Source: Synechococcus sp. RS9916
GTDB lineage: Bacteria > Cyanobacteriota > Cyanobacteriia > PCC-6307 > Cyanobiaceae
Assembly: GCF_000153825.1 (NCBI RefSeq)
Contig: NZ_DS022299.1
Span: forward strand, 894,869-958,868
Reading direction: 5' to 3'
Length of the DNA: 64,000 bases
Of this stretch, positions 53,940 through 62,310 are shown one piece after another. The notes under the pieces were generated by a model, which was not told where the DNA came from, ran no database searches, and saw only the letters and a program-made list of their open reading frames with translations. Position 1 is the first letter of the stretch. Every line of letters starts with the position of its first letter. A program made the position numbers and the translations under genes.

Positions 53940-55631
53940 ATGGCTGCCAGAGCAGAGAAGGCCAACGAAGCCAGCCCTGATCTGCGCTACCAACCAGGAC
54001 GCGACGCCCGCTGGCTGCTGCTGCGTCCGTGGATCGTGATTCCGCGCTTGATCCAGATCCTCTGGGCCTTGCTGGGCTTGGTTGTGAGCGTGGTGCTCCG
54101 CGGTGGCAGCAAGGATCCAGAGGTGCAGCGGAAACTGGCACGAACGCTTCTCAAAACCCTGACCAACCTGGGGCCTTGTTTCATCAAGGTGGGGCAAGCG
54201 CTCTCCACGCGACCGGATTTGATCCGAAGAGACTGGCTCGACGAGCTCACCCGCCTTCAGGACGACCTACCTGCCTTTGATCACGGGATCGCCCTCGCCA
54301 CAATTCAGGAAGAGCTGGGTGCCCCTGTCGACCAGCTGTTTGAAGAGTTCCCAAGCCAACCGGTAGCGGCGGCAAGTCTCGGCCAGGTCTACCGAGCCCG
54401 TCTGCATGGGCAGCACTGGGTGGCCGTGAAGGTGCAGCGCCCCAATCTCGCCTTCATCCTGCGCCGCGACATGGTGCTGATCCGCAGCCTCGGAGTGCTG
54501 GTGGCACCACTGCTGCCGTTGAACCTTGGCTTTGGCCTCGGCGAAATCATCGATGAATTCGGTCGCAGCCTGTTCGAAGAAATCGATTACGAACGGGAAG
54601 CCGACAACGCCGATCGATTTTCTGCCTTGTTCGCGGACAATCCAGCTGTGACCATTCCGCGGGTCGAACGCCTGCTCACCGCAAGGCGGGTGCTCACCAC
54701 CAGCTGGATCCATGGCACCAAACTTCGCGACCGGCAGGAATTGCGTGCGCAGCGCCTCGATCCCAGTGCACTGATCCGAACAGGCGTGATCAGTGGTTTG
54801 CAGCAATTGCTCGAGTTTGGTTATTTCCACGCCGATCCCCACCCCGGAAATCTGTTTGCCCTCAGTGGCCGAACGGGGGAGCTGGGCCATGTGGCCTATG
54901 TGGATTTCGGGATGATGGATTCGATCAGCGACAGCGACCGCCTCACCCTGACTGGTGCCGTTGTGCACCTGATCAATCGCGACTTCGAAGCGCTGGCAGG
55001 GGATTTCCAACAATTGGGATTTCTGGCCCCCAACGCGGATCTGGCCCCAATCATTCCAGCGTTAGAGGAGGTGCTGGGGGGCAGCCTTGGAGACGCCGTT
55101 GGGTCGTTCAACTTCAAAGCGATCACCGACCGCTTTTCGGAACTGATGTACGACTACCCGTTTCGGGTCCCGGCACGGTTTGCCCTGATCATCCGAGCCG
55201 TCGTCAGCCAGGAAGGCTTAGCGCTTCGGCTGGATCCAGAGTTCAAGATCATTGCAGTGGCCTATCCCTACGTGGCCAAACGACTGCTGGCGGGTGACAC
55301 CCGCGAGATGCGCGAAAAGTTGATGGAGGTGATCTTCGATCGCGAAGGGCAGCTGCGTATTGAACGGCTGGAAAGCCTGCTTCAGGTGGTCGGCGAAAGC
55401 GGATCAGGTCCGGGACTGGAACTGATCCCCGTCGCCGGAGCAGGGATCAAGCTCTTGCTCGGAAAAGACGGTGGTGATTTGCGCCGTCGCTTATTGCTGA
55501 CCTTGATCAAAGACGACCGTCTCAGCACGGCAGACCTACGCGCTCTTGGATCAATGCTTGGGCGGACCTTCGCCCCAGGCCGAATGGCCGGCACGATGCT
55601 GCAAAAACTGAATCCGCTTGCGGCGGCCTGA
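53940..55631 (+). CDS. ABC1/UbiB-family atypical kinase
   Basis: The 563-residue protein has the UbiB hallmark KxGQ region (LGPCFIKVGQALSTRPDLI, about residue 85), the Ala-rich loop (VAAASLGQVYRARL), the catalytic Lys (VAVKVQRP), GRSLFEEIDYEREADNA, and FHADPHPGNLF plus VDFGMMD metal motifs. A C-terminal hydrophobic region follows. In cyanobacteria these proteins may act in plastoquinone/isoprenoid metabolism. GAAGGGG precedes the ATG at 53940, favouring it over the in-frame TTG at 53934. It is divergent from the decarboxylase. Confidence 0.93.
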   Translation: MAARAEKANEASPDLRYQPGRDARWLLLRPWIVIPRLIQILWALLGLVVSVVLRGGSKDPEVQRKLARTLLKTLTNLGPCFIKVGQALSTRPDLIRRDWLDELTRLQDDLPAFDHGIALATIQEELGAPVDQLFEEFPSQPVAAASLGQVYRARLHGQHWVAVKVQRPNLAFILRRDMVLIRSLGVLVAPLLPLNLGFGLGEIIDEFGRSLFEEIDYEREADNADRFSALFADNPAVTIPRVERLLTARRVLTTSWIHGTKLRDRQELRAQRLDPSALIRTGVISGLQQLLEFGYFHADPHPGNLFALSGRTGELGHVAYVDFGMMDSISDSDRLTLTGAVVHLINRDFEALAGDFQQLGFLAPNADLAPIIPALEEVLGGSLGDAVGSFNFKAITDRFSELMYDYPFRVPARFALIIRAVVSQEGLALRLDPEFKIIAVAYPYVAKRLLAGDTREMREKLMEVIFDREGQLRIERLESLLQVVGESGSGPGLELIPVAGAGIKLLLGKDGGDLRRRLLLTLIKDDRLSTADLRALGSMLGRTFAPGRMAGTMLQKLNPLAAA

Positions 55632-55681
55632 GTCCTTTAAGGTCGAACGCTGTTTCGCTGGTCGCGCCAGCCTTCGACGCC

Positions 55682-56161
55682 ATGGCACTTGCGCCGGATT
55701 TCGCGCCCGTTGACCTGCAGCAAGCTGATATCGACAGTTATGCAGGCTTGTTCGGCGACCTCAACGCCGACGAAATCCTGTTGGAGTACGCGTTCATCAG
55801 TCAGCCTCCCTACCTGTTGGCCGGACTGGGTCTTGCCATTGGGGTGGTGTGCGGCCTGACCTTTGCCCAACTGGTCAAAGACCGGCTCCAGGGGTGGAAA
55901 GACGATCGACTGCCCCTTCTGCCTCTGGGTCGCGTTGAAACCACGATGAGCTACAGCGGCATCATCCTGGGTGTCACCTTGTTTATCGGTGGATCACTTC
56001 AGGTGTTCGGGTTTGCTTCCGGGGCAGCATTGCTGGTGGCTTTCCTGCTCTCATTGCTCACGGGAGGGGCACTGTGGACACAGCTGGAAAGACTGATGAC
56101 CCAGGTGGAGACTGGGAAGTTCAAAGCTGTTGACTTCGATAACTTCGACGAGTTTTTCTAG
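55682..56161 (+). CDS. Conserved cyanobacterial membrane protein
   Basis: The 159-residue protein has an acidic N-terminal segment (PVDLQQADIDSYAGLFGDL), three hydrophobic helices (about 41-60, 92-112 and 115-132) and an acidic tail ending KAVDFDNFDEFF. The family and function are not recognised. It follows the UbiB gene by about 50 bp on the same strand and is convergent with the sigma-factor gene, with 9 bp between stops. Confidence 0.75.
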   Translation: MALAPDFAPVDLQQADIDSYAGLFGDLNADEILLEYAFISQPPYLLAGLGLAIGVVCGLTFAQLVKDRLQGWKDDRLPLLPLGRVETTMSYSGIILGVTLFIGGSLQVFGFASGAALLVAFLLSLLTGGALWTQLERLMTQVETGKFKAVDFDNFDEFF

Positions 56162-56170
56162 AAGAAAGCG

Positions 56171-57136
56171 TCAAATCGCGACATAAGCCTCAAGCTGGGA
56201 GTCACCATTGCGGAGCATCTCGAGACCTTCCCGTTCCAGGCGACGGGTGCGATCGCGACTCATCTTTAAGGTCTTGGCAATGCCTGTGAGGCTCATCGGA
56301 TCCTCGCCATTCATCCCATAACGCATCCGCAACACCTTCCGCTGCAGCTCCGGCAGCTGCTCCAGCAGATCCCGCAGGTCGCCCTTCAGGCACTCACTTT
56401 CCACCTGCTCGCTCGGCAGCTCACCATCACCCGACAGCAGCTCCAGCAGTTCGGTGTCATCCCCATCGCCCACCTTCATCTCCAGGCTCACCGGCTGACG
56501 GGCCCGGCACATCAGGTCTTTCACCTCCTCTTCCGGCAGCTCCACAAATTCCGCCAGCTCTGTGACCGTGGGGGTCCGCCCCAGTTCCTGGCTCAGCTCA
56601 CGCTGCCCTTTCTTCAGCTTGTTCAGCATCTCGGTGATGTGAATCGGCAGCCGGATCGTGCGGCTCTTCTCCGCAATCGCCCGCGTGATCCCCTGACGGA
56701 TCCACCAATACGCATAGGTGCTGAACTTGTAGCCGCGGGTGGGGTCGAACTTCTCCACACCCCGCACCAGGCCGATCGTTCCCTCCTGGATCAGATCCAG
56801 CAGTTCCATGTTCCGCTTGGTGTATTTCTTCGCGACGCTCACGACCAGGCGCAGGTTGGCGGCCACCATCCGCTCCTTGGCACGACGCCCTGCCTGCAGC
56901 TTCCGCTTCAGCTGCACACCACTTAATCCAGCCTTCTTCGCCAGGGCTTCGGGTGCCACCACATCCTCGCCGCTTTCGCTCTTCAGCTCTGACTCCAGAG
57001 CCTCCAGTTCCATCAGGTCCTGCACCTGACGACCCAGCGTGATCTCCTGCTGGTGACTCAGCAGCGGCACACGACCGATATCCCGCAGATACGAACGCAC
57101 CAGATCTGCATCAGGGAGCAGGGACAGGGGCGCCAT
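56171..57136 (-). CDS. Group 2 RNA polymerase sigma-70 factor (RpoD-like)
   Basis: This 321-residue sigma factor lacks region 1.1, as group 2 factors do. It has region 1.2 (VRSYLRDIGRVPLLSHQQE), region 2 with LIQEGTIGLVRGVEKFDP and YKFSTYAYWWIRQGITRAI, and region 3 (LPIHITEMLNKLKKGQRELS). Region 4 has PELQRKVLRMRYGM and MSRDRTRRLEREGLE. Cyanobacteria use several such factors for light, nutrient and stress responses. The start codon is followed upstream by a 7-bp inverted repeat only 10 bp away. It is divergent from phoB. Confidence 0.95.
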   Translation of the reverse strand: MAPLSLLPDADLVRSYLRDIGRVPLLSHQQEITLGRQVQDLMELEALESELKSESGEDVVAPEALAKKAGLSGVQLKRKLQAGRRAKERMVAANLRLVVSVAKKYTKRNMELLDLIQEGTIGLVRGVEKFDPTRGYKFSTYAYWWIRQGITRAIAEKSRTIRLPIHITEMLNKLKKGQRELSQELGRTPTVTELAEFVELPEEEVKDLMCRARQPVSLEMKVGDGDDTELLELLSGDGELPSEQVESECLKGDLRDLLEQLPELQRKVLRMRYGMNGEDPMSLTGIAKTLKMSRDRTRRLEREGLEMLRNGDSQLEAYVAI

Positions 57137-57146
57137 CGATCAATTA

Positions 57147-57164
57147 CGAAACCGAGTGGTTTCG
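57147..57164 (-). promoter_or_regulatory. Inverted repeat in the sigma-factor leader
   Basis: CGAAACC (57147-57153) and GGTTTCG (57158-57164) form a perfect 7-bp inverted repeat with a 4-nt spacer, ending 10 bases before the sigma start. No purine Shine-Dalgarno is visible between. It could be an operator at the divergent promoter region or an mRNA hairpin next to the start codon. Confidence 0.5.
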
Positions 57165-57244
57165 AAATTTACCATCGTTTACAGGGTTTTCTGGCACTTC
57201 AACTCAGAAGAACAGCCATTCGTCAGAATGGATACAAAGGCTGC

Positions 57245-57985
57245 ATGAGCCAGGTGACAAGCACCGCTTCTATTGCCCCAGTCGGAACAGCCCGCCTACT
57301 TGTGGTCGAAGACGATGACTCCATTCGGGAGACCGTTGATGAAGCACTGCAGGCCGAGGGTTTCTCAGTGCGCTCCTGCAGCAATGGCGCCGAGGCCCTG
57401 GCCAACCTCACAATGGGCAACCAAGAGCCGGTCGATCTGATCGTGCTCGACCTGATGCTGCCGGGCCTTGGGGGACTCGACGTTTGTCGCCAGCTACGGG
57501 GCAACAACATCACCACTCCAATCCTGGTGATTAGCGCCCGCGACAGCGAAACCGACCGCGTGCTCGGGCTCGAAGTCGGAGCTGACGACTATCTGGTCAA
57601 ACCGTTCGGCATGCGCGAACTGGTGGCCCGGTGCCGCGCACTATTGCGCCGCACGCAGCAGAAGCCCCAACAGGATGAGCAGCGCTCCAATGTGCTGTCT
57701 CACGACAACCTCTGTCTTTACCCGGAGGAGTGTCGCGTCACCCGCGACGGTCAAGAGCTGACGCTTTCACCGAAGGAATACAAGATCCTCGAATTGTTTA
57801 TGCAACACCCAAAACGGGTGTGGAGCCGCGACCAGCTGCTCGAAAAGGTGTGGGGGATTGATTTCGTTGGTGACACCAAGACAGTGGATGTCCATATCCG
57901 TTGGCTGCGCGAAAAGATCGAGTCGGAACCCTCCTCTCCCAAACACATCCGAACCGTGCGTGGCTTCGGGTATCGCTTCGGCTAG
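57245..57985 (+). CDS. phoB: Response regulator PhoB-like (phosphate regulon)
   Basis: The 246-residue OmpR-type regulator has an intact receiver (LLVVEDDDSIRETV, VLDLMLPGLGG with acceptor Asp, ADDYLVKPFG) and a winged helix (LTLSPKEYKILELFM, KTVDVHIRWLREKIE, TVRGFGYRFG). The immediate downstream partner is a PAS-containing PhoR-like kinase, which supports the phosphate role; other PhoB-like regulators such as RpaB are similar, so the name is inferred. The ATG at 57245 is used; an ORF extending to 57053 has no family sequence. It is divergent from the sigma factor. Confidence 0.88.
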   Translation: MSQVTSTASIAPVGTARLLVVEDDDSIRETVDEALQAEGFSVRSCSNGAEALANLTMGNQEPVDLIVLDLMLPGLGGLDVCRQLRGNNITTPILVISARDSETDRVLGLEVGADDYLVKPFGMRELVARCRALLRRTQQKPQQDEQRSNVLSHDNLCLYPEECRVTRDGQELTLSPKEYKILELFMQHPKRVWSRDQLLEKVWGIDFVGDTKTVDVHIRWLREKIESEPSSPKHIRTVRGFGYRFG

Positions 57986-57990
57986 AGGCA

Positions 57991-59139
57991 ATGTCTGCAA
58001 GCCTGGGACTGGGGCTGCTGTGCGGTGCTGCACTGGGCAGCGCACTCACCGCCGTCCTTCACCGCCGCGAGCAACAGGCACAACAGCGCTCCGCCCATCG
58101 CCTGCGGGATCACCAGCCAATTAACACCGGGCAATTGCTGGCCTGGATTGATGACGCCACCCAGGGTTGGTTGGTGCTCAAACCCGATCTGAGCATCGCC
58201 TACATCAACGGCAAAGCCGAACGGCTGCTTCGCATTCCTCGCCACACCCTGATTCGCGGTCAGCAACTTGAGGATGTTCTGAAGGTGGATCGCATTCACG
58301 AGGCCATCGTGAGCGTCCGCCATCAGCAGCGACCGCAACGCATCGAATGGGACATGCGAGGTGATCCGCTCGAAACCGTGGTGCTGCCAGGTTCCGAGGA
58401 ATGGATCCTGCTGCTGATTCAGAGCCGGCAGTCGCTCGAAGCCCAGCAACAACAACAGGAGCGCTGGGTCAGTGATGTGGCCCATGAGCTCAAAACACCG
58501 CTCACAGCTCTCATGCTGGTGAGCGATCGCTTGGAAACCGCCGTCCAAGACAGCGACCTTGTGCTGGTGCAACGTCTGCAGAAGGAATTGCGTCGCCTGC
58601 AACTACTTGTTGAAGATCTGCTCGAGCTGTCCCGGCTCGAAAACAGTCTGCCGATCGATAGCAGCGCCTACAGCCCTCTTGTGCTCAGCGAACTCGTCGG
58701 AAGCGCTTGGAGCAGCGTCCGCCCCTTGGCGGAACAACGGAACATCAGCTTGACGATCCAAGGCGAAGCGACGGCCCTGTTGCGGGGAGATCAGCCCAAA
58801 CTGCATCGCGCCATCCTCAACCTGCTCGACAACGCCCTGCGCTATTCACCAGAAGGGGGGCAGGTGGAGGTGGACATTCAACCCAGCGGGGGTTGGTGGC
58901 TTCTAGCCGTCCGCGACCACGGCCAAGGTTTAAGTGAGCCCGATCTCGAGCAGATGTTCCATCGCTTTTACCGGGGAGACCCCTCGCGAGCCCGCTCCAA
59001 CCGCAGCGGCAGCGGTCTGGGCCTGGCGATCGTGCAACAGATTGCCGTGAACCATGGTGGTCGCGTGCAGGCACGCAACCATCCCGAAGGAGGAGCCAGC
59101 ATGGAACTGTTGCTTCCCCGATATGCGGCGAGCCGTTAA
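57991..59139 (+). CDS. phoR: PhoR-like phosphate-sensing histidine kinase
   Basis: The 382-residue kinase starts at 57991 with a purine-rich AGAGGCA before it, 5 bp after phoB. It has a short N-terminal hydrophobic segment (ASLGLGLLCGAALGSALT) and a PAS domain (about residues 42-140). The H-box is WVSDVAHELKTPLTALML, the N-box NLLDNALRYS, G1 is RDHGQGL and G2 GSGLGLAIVQQ. The single short membrane anchor is as in cyanobacterial PhoR/SphS, which signal with PhoU/Pst. It forms a pair with phoB. Confidence 0.9.
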   Translation: MSASLGLGLLCGAALGSALTAVLHRREQQAQQRSAHRLRDHQPINTGQLLAWIDDATQGWLVLKPDLSIAYINGKAERLLRIPRHTLIRGQQLEDVLKVDRIHEAIVSVRHQQRPQRIEWDMRGDPLETVVLPGSEEWILLLIQSRQSLEAQQQQQERWVSDVAHELKTPLTALMLVSDRLETAVQDSDLVLVQRLQKELRRLQLLVEDLLELSRLENSLPIDSSAYSPLVLSELVGSAWSSVRPLAEQRNISLTIQGEATALLRGDQPKLHRAILNLLDNALRYSPEGGQVEVDIQPSGGWWLLAVRDHGQGLSEPDLEQMFHRFYRGDPSRARSNRSGSGLGLAIVQQIAVNHGGRVQARNHPEGGASMELLLPRYAASR

Positions 59140-59141
59140 CC

Positions 59142-59891
59142 GTGGCGGAGCGAACCGGAGGGGAGACGGTCAAGGCAGAGCGCCTGCAAAAACTGATCGC
59201 CGCTGCGGGGGTCTGCTCAAGGCGCCATGCCGAAGAGTTGCTCCGAGCAGGGCGCGTGAAGGTCAATGACCGCATGGCCCAGCTGGGCGACCGTGCTGAG
59301 CCCGGCCTTGACCGCATCACCATCGACGGCACCCCCTTGCCGGCCAACGATCCACCGCGCCTGCTGCTGCTGAACAAACCGCGTGGGGTGATCAGCAGCT
59401 GCCAAGACCCCCAAGGACGGCCGATCGTGCTGGATCTGGTGCCCAAGCACCTGCGCCGCGGCCTGCATCCTGTCGGACGGCTTGATGCCGAAAGCCGGGG
59501 AGCCCTGCTGCTCACCAACCAGGGTGAGCTCACTCTTCAACTCACGCATCCCCGTTACTCCCATGCCAAGACCTATCGGGTCTGGGTCCAAGGACGTCCA
59601 TCCCATGGGGCCCTCGAGCACTGGCGCCGCGGCCTGCGTCTGGATCAACGACTCACCCAACCCGCGGAGGTGCGCGAGCTCCACCACAACGCCAACCGCA
59701 CCCTGCTGGAGGTGGTGCTTCGTGAGGGACGCAACCGCCAGATCCGCCGTGTGGCCGAATTGCTCGGCCATCCAGTGCTCGATCTGCAACGCACGGCGAT
59801 CGCAACCGTCGTTCTCGGTTCGCTGCAAGAGGGTCGCTGGCGCGAGCTGACCGAGGGAGAATGGCGTGCATTGACCCGCCCGTCTCGATGA
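59142..59891 (+). CDS. RsuA/RluB-family pseudouridine synthase
   Basis: The 249-residue protein has an N-terminal S4 RNA-binding domain (RLQKLIAAAGVCSRRHAEEL, about residues 14-60). The synthase core has LLLNKPRGVISSCQDP, the catalytic Asp in HPVGRLDAESRGALLLT, KTYRVWVQG and REGRNRQIRRVAELLGHPV. It modifies rRNA uridine; the site (16S 516 or 23S 2605) is not determined by sequence alone. The start is GTG, 2 bp after phoR. The stop overlaps the next gene (ATGA). Confidence 0.93.
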   Translation: MAERTGGETVKAERLQKLIAAAGVCSRRHAEELLRAGRVKVNDRMAQLGDRAEPGLDRITIDGTPLPANDPPRLLLLNKPRGVISSCQDPQGRPIVLDLVPKHLRRGLHPVGRLDAESRGALLLTNQGELTLQLTHPRYSHAKTYRVWVQGRPSHGALEHWRRGLRLDQRLTQPAEVRELHHNANRTLLEVVLREGRNRQIRRVAELLGHPVLDLQRTAIATVVLGSLQEGRWRELTEGEWRALTRPSR

Positions 59892-60793
59892 GATTTCCCA
59901 GGCTTTGGCCGCGGCGTGGTACGTCTTCATCCAGCAGCGGACTGGCCCCTGAAACCGGCGACCCGATCAGTCCCCTCCAGCACGCGGGCCAGTTGCTCAA
60001 GGAACGGCGCGAGCAGCGCGGGCTGAGCATGCGCGAACTCTCCCGCGAGATCCGCATCACAACTCCAGTGCTGGAAGCCCTCGAACGGGGCTGGAGCGAC
60101 CGTCTGCCAGAAGCGGCCTATCTGGGCACGATGCTGACCCAACTCGAGACCCATCTGGAGCTTGAGCCCGGCAGTCTCCATGGCGCCTTGCCCGCCGGCA
60201 AAGCGAGCCGAATGCAAGGTCAGACCAGCGGAAACCGCCGCTTCACCCTGGGAAGTATCGACATCCTCAGCACCTGGCAGGGAAGCGTGGTCTACGCCGC
60301 GGTGATCCTCGGCACGCTGATGGCGCTCAACCAACAGCAGCGCTATCTGGCGCTGCGCAACAGTGAGCAACTGGAGCCGATTCCCCCCAGCGCTGAAGAC
60401 CTGCAAATCAGCAGCCCTCAGAGCGCCCTCAACCCTGGGATTGCTGGCTTGCGCCCCCTTGAAGACTCCCGGCGCAAACCCCTGAAGCACTGGCTGCCGG
60501 CAGCGGCTGATGGCAACGCTGCATCAGCGTCACCGGTTCCAGCGATCGGACTGCTGCAGCTGAGGCTCAGCCAACCGAGCACGATCACCCTGAGCAGTGC
60601 CGGTGGGGATCGCAGCGAGCTCACCGGAAGCACAGGTGAGCTCACCCTTCAGCTCCAGAGCCCAGTCAGATTGAAGGTGACCCCGCCCCCCAAAGAGGAG
60701 GACCAAGTGCTTTGGGATGGCCTCCCGCAGACAGCCCTCAACGGTCAAGCAGGCAGCTACCGCCTGCCCCAGAGAGAGCCCCGTTCGCCGTAG
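59888..60793 (+). CDS. RodZ-like helix-turn-helix membrane protein
   Basis: The 301-residue protein has a cytoplasmic HTH_25-type domain (LLKERREQRGLSMRELSREI, then PEAAYLGTMLTQLETHLEL, about residues 34-95) and one transmembrane helix (VVYAAVILGTLMAL, about 140-155). A periplasmic Ser/Thr/Leu-rich domain with a beta-type LQLRLSQPSTITLSSAGG segment follows. This matches RodZ, which links cell shape machinery to the membrane; no MreB is near. The start overlaps the RluB stop by 4 bp. The last 37 bp overlap the convergent malQ gene. Confidence 0.82.
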   Translation: MRFPRLWPRRGTSSSSSGLAPETGDPISPLQHAGQLLKERREQRGLSMRELSREIRITTPVLEALERGWSDRLPEAAYLGTMLTQLETHLELEPGSLHGALPAGKASRMQGQTSGNRRFTLGSIDILSTWQGSVVYAAVILGTLMALNQQQRYLALRNSEQLEPIPPSAEDLQISSPQSALNPGIAGLRPLEDSRRKPLKHWLPAAADGNAASASPVPAIGLLQLRLSQPSTITLSSAGGDRSELTGSTGELTLQLQSPVRLKVTPPPKEEDQVLWDGLPQTALNGQAGSYRLPQREPRSP

Positions 60794-62301
60794 CCGCGAA
60801 GCGCATCATCAAGACGCTGATCCAAGCCAGGCAACCGCCAGCTCCAATTGCGCTCCCCCACGGTGCCGGGGGTGTTGAAGCGTGCTGAATCGTCGAGGTG
60901 GAGCAAATCCTGCACCGGCGTGATCACCAACCCGGAACTACTCGCCAACCCCAGCTCCAGCAATTGCCAACCCGGGGCATGGATCTCGCCCCCGACAACG
61001 GCCATCACCCGCTCCCTGGCCGGGGCATCCAGATCACGCCACCAGCCGATGGTGGTGGGGTTGTCATGGGTGCCGGTGTAGACGACCCAACGATCCCCAT
61101 GAATGTTGGCGGGAAGATAGGGATTCTCCGGATTGCCATCGAAGGCGAACTGCAGGATCTTCATGCCCGGCAGCCCAAAGTGATCGCGTAAGGCCTCTAC
61201 ATCCGCGGTCACCACGCCCAAATCTTCCGCCACCATCGGCAATCGGCCTCCCGCATCCGCCTTGAGCTTGCGCAAGAGCGACTGGCCGGGAGACGGCGTC
61301 CACACCCCCCGCGCTGCGGTGTCGTCGCCACCAGGCACCGCCCAATAGGCAGCCAAAGCACGGAAATGATCCAGCCGCAAGAGATCAAAAAGCTGCCACT
61401 GGCGCCGCAAGCGGGCACGCCACCAACGAAAACGCGTCAACCGATGGCGCCACCAGCGGTAGACCGGGGTGCCCCACAGCTGTCCGGTGGCGGAAAAGTA
61501 ATCCGGCGGCACACCGCTCTGGGTTGTCAGCGTTCCGTCTCTCTGGATGGAGAACAGGCTGCGATGACTCCAGACATCGGCGCTGTCCCGCGCGACATAG
61601 AAGGGAAGATCACCAAAGATGCGCACACCCAGCTGATCCGCCATGGCGCGCAGAGCCTGCCACTGCTGATCCAAATGCCACTGCACCAGCCGCTGGGCTT
61701 CGAGAGCCTGCTGATGGCGTGCCGCCCAGCGGCGTAACGCAGCGCGTCGATGCCGCGCCAACCCCAACGGCCACTGCCACCAGGGCTGCCCCTGATGCTG
61801 ACGACGCAGCTCCATGAACATCACGTGGTCCTCAAGCCAGCTGGCCTGAGCGGAACACCATCGGGCAAAAGCAGCATGGCGCTCCGCGGACTGCAAGGGC
61901 CATGCCAACTGCAAAGCAACCGCCAACGCATCGGCCCGTTGTTCCGCCAACGCGCAATCCAAGCCTGCATCCCCTGCGGTCTGGTCTTGACCAGGTAGGG
62001 CGCCCATCGCCTCACACGGCAAAAAGCCCTGATCGACAAGATCCTGGGCATCCAGCAGCCAGGGGTTGATCGCAAAACTGGACGGGGAGCTGTAAGGGGA
62101 TCCGGTGCCATCCGTGGGCGCCACGGGCAACACCTGCCACACCGAGATGCCGTGACGCGCCAAAGAGGTCAGCCAGGCTCTTGCCACAGCCCCGAATCCA
62201 CCGCAAACCGGACTGTCCGGCAATGCGGTGGGATGCAACAGGACACCAATCCCTCGCTGCGAGGCAGCTTCGACCGATGACGAACGGGACGCAGACAGCA
62301 T
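60757..62301 (-). CDS. malQ: 4-alpha-glucanotransferase MalQ
   Basis: The GH77 amylomaltase transfers alpha-1,4-glucan segments in glycogen or maltodextrin use. The 514-residue protein shows ASQRGIGVLLHPTALPDSP, WQVLPVAPTDGTGSPYSS, the nucleophile Asp (LLRLDHFRALAAYWAVP), the acid/base Glu (PMVAEDLGVV) and YTGTHDNPTTIGWW. All three catalytic acids are visible. It is 9 bp downstream of the bciB stop on the same strand and its end overlaps the rodZ-like gene. Confidence 0.96.
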   Translation of the reverse strand: MLSASRSSSVEAASQRGIGVLLHPTALPDSPVCGGFGAVARAWLTSLARHGISVWQVLPVAPTDGTGSPYSSPSSFAINPWLLDAQDLVDQGFLPCEAMGALPGQDQTAGDAGLDCALAEQRADALAVALQLAWPLQSAERHAAFARWCSAQASWLEDHVMFMELRRQHQGQPWWQWPLGLARHRRAALRRWAARHQQALEAQRLVQWHLDQQWQALRAMADQLGVRIFGDLPFYVARDSADVWSHRSLFSIQRDGTLTTQSGVPPDYFSATGQLWGTPVYRWWRHRLTRFRWWRARLRRQWQLFDLLRLDHFRALAAYWAVPGGDDTAARGVWTPSPGQSLLRKLKADAGGRLPMVAEDLGVVTADVEALRDHFGLPGMKILQFAFDGNPENPYLPANIHGDRWVVYTGTHDNPTTIGWWRDLDAPARERVMAVVGGEIHAPGWQLLELGLASSSGLVITPVQDLLHLDDSARFNTPGTVGERNWSWRLPGLDQRLDDALRGYGERGSLWGRR

Positions 62302-62310
62302 CAGATGGCC

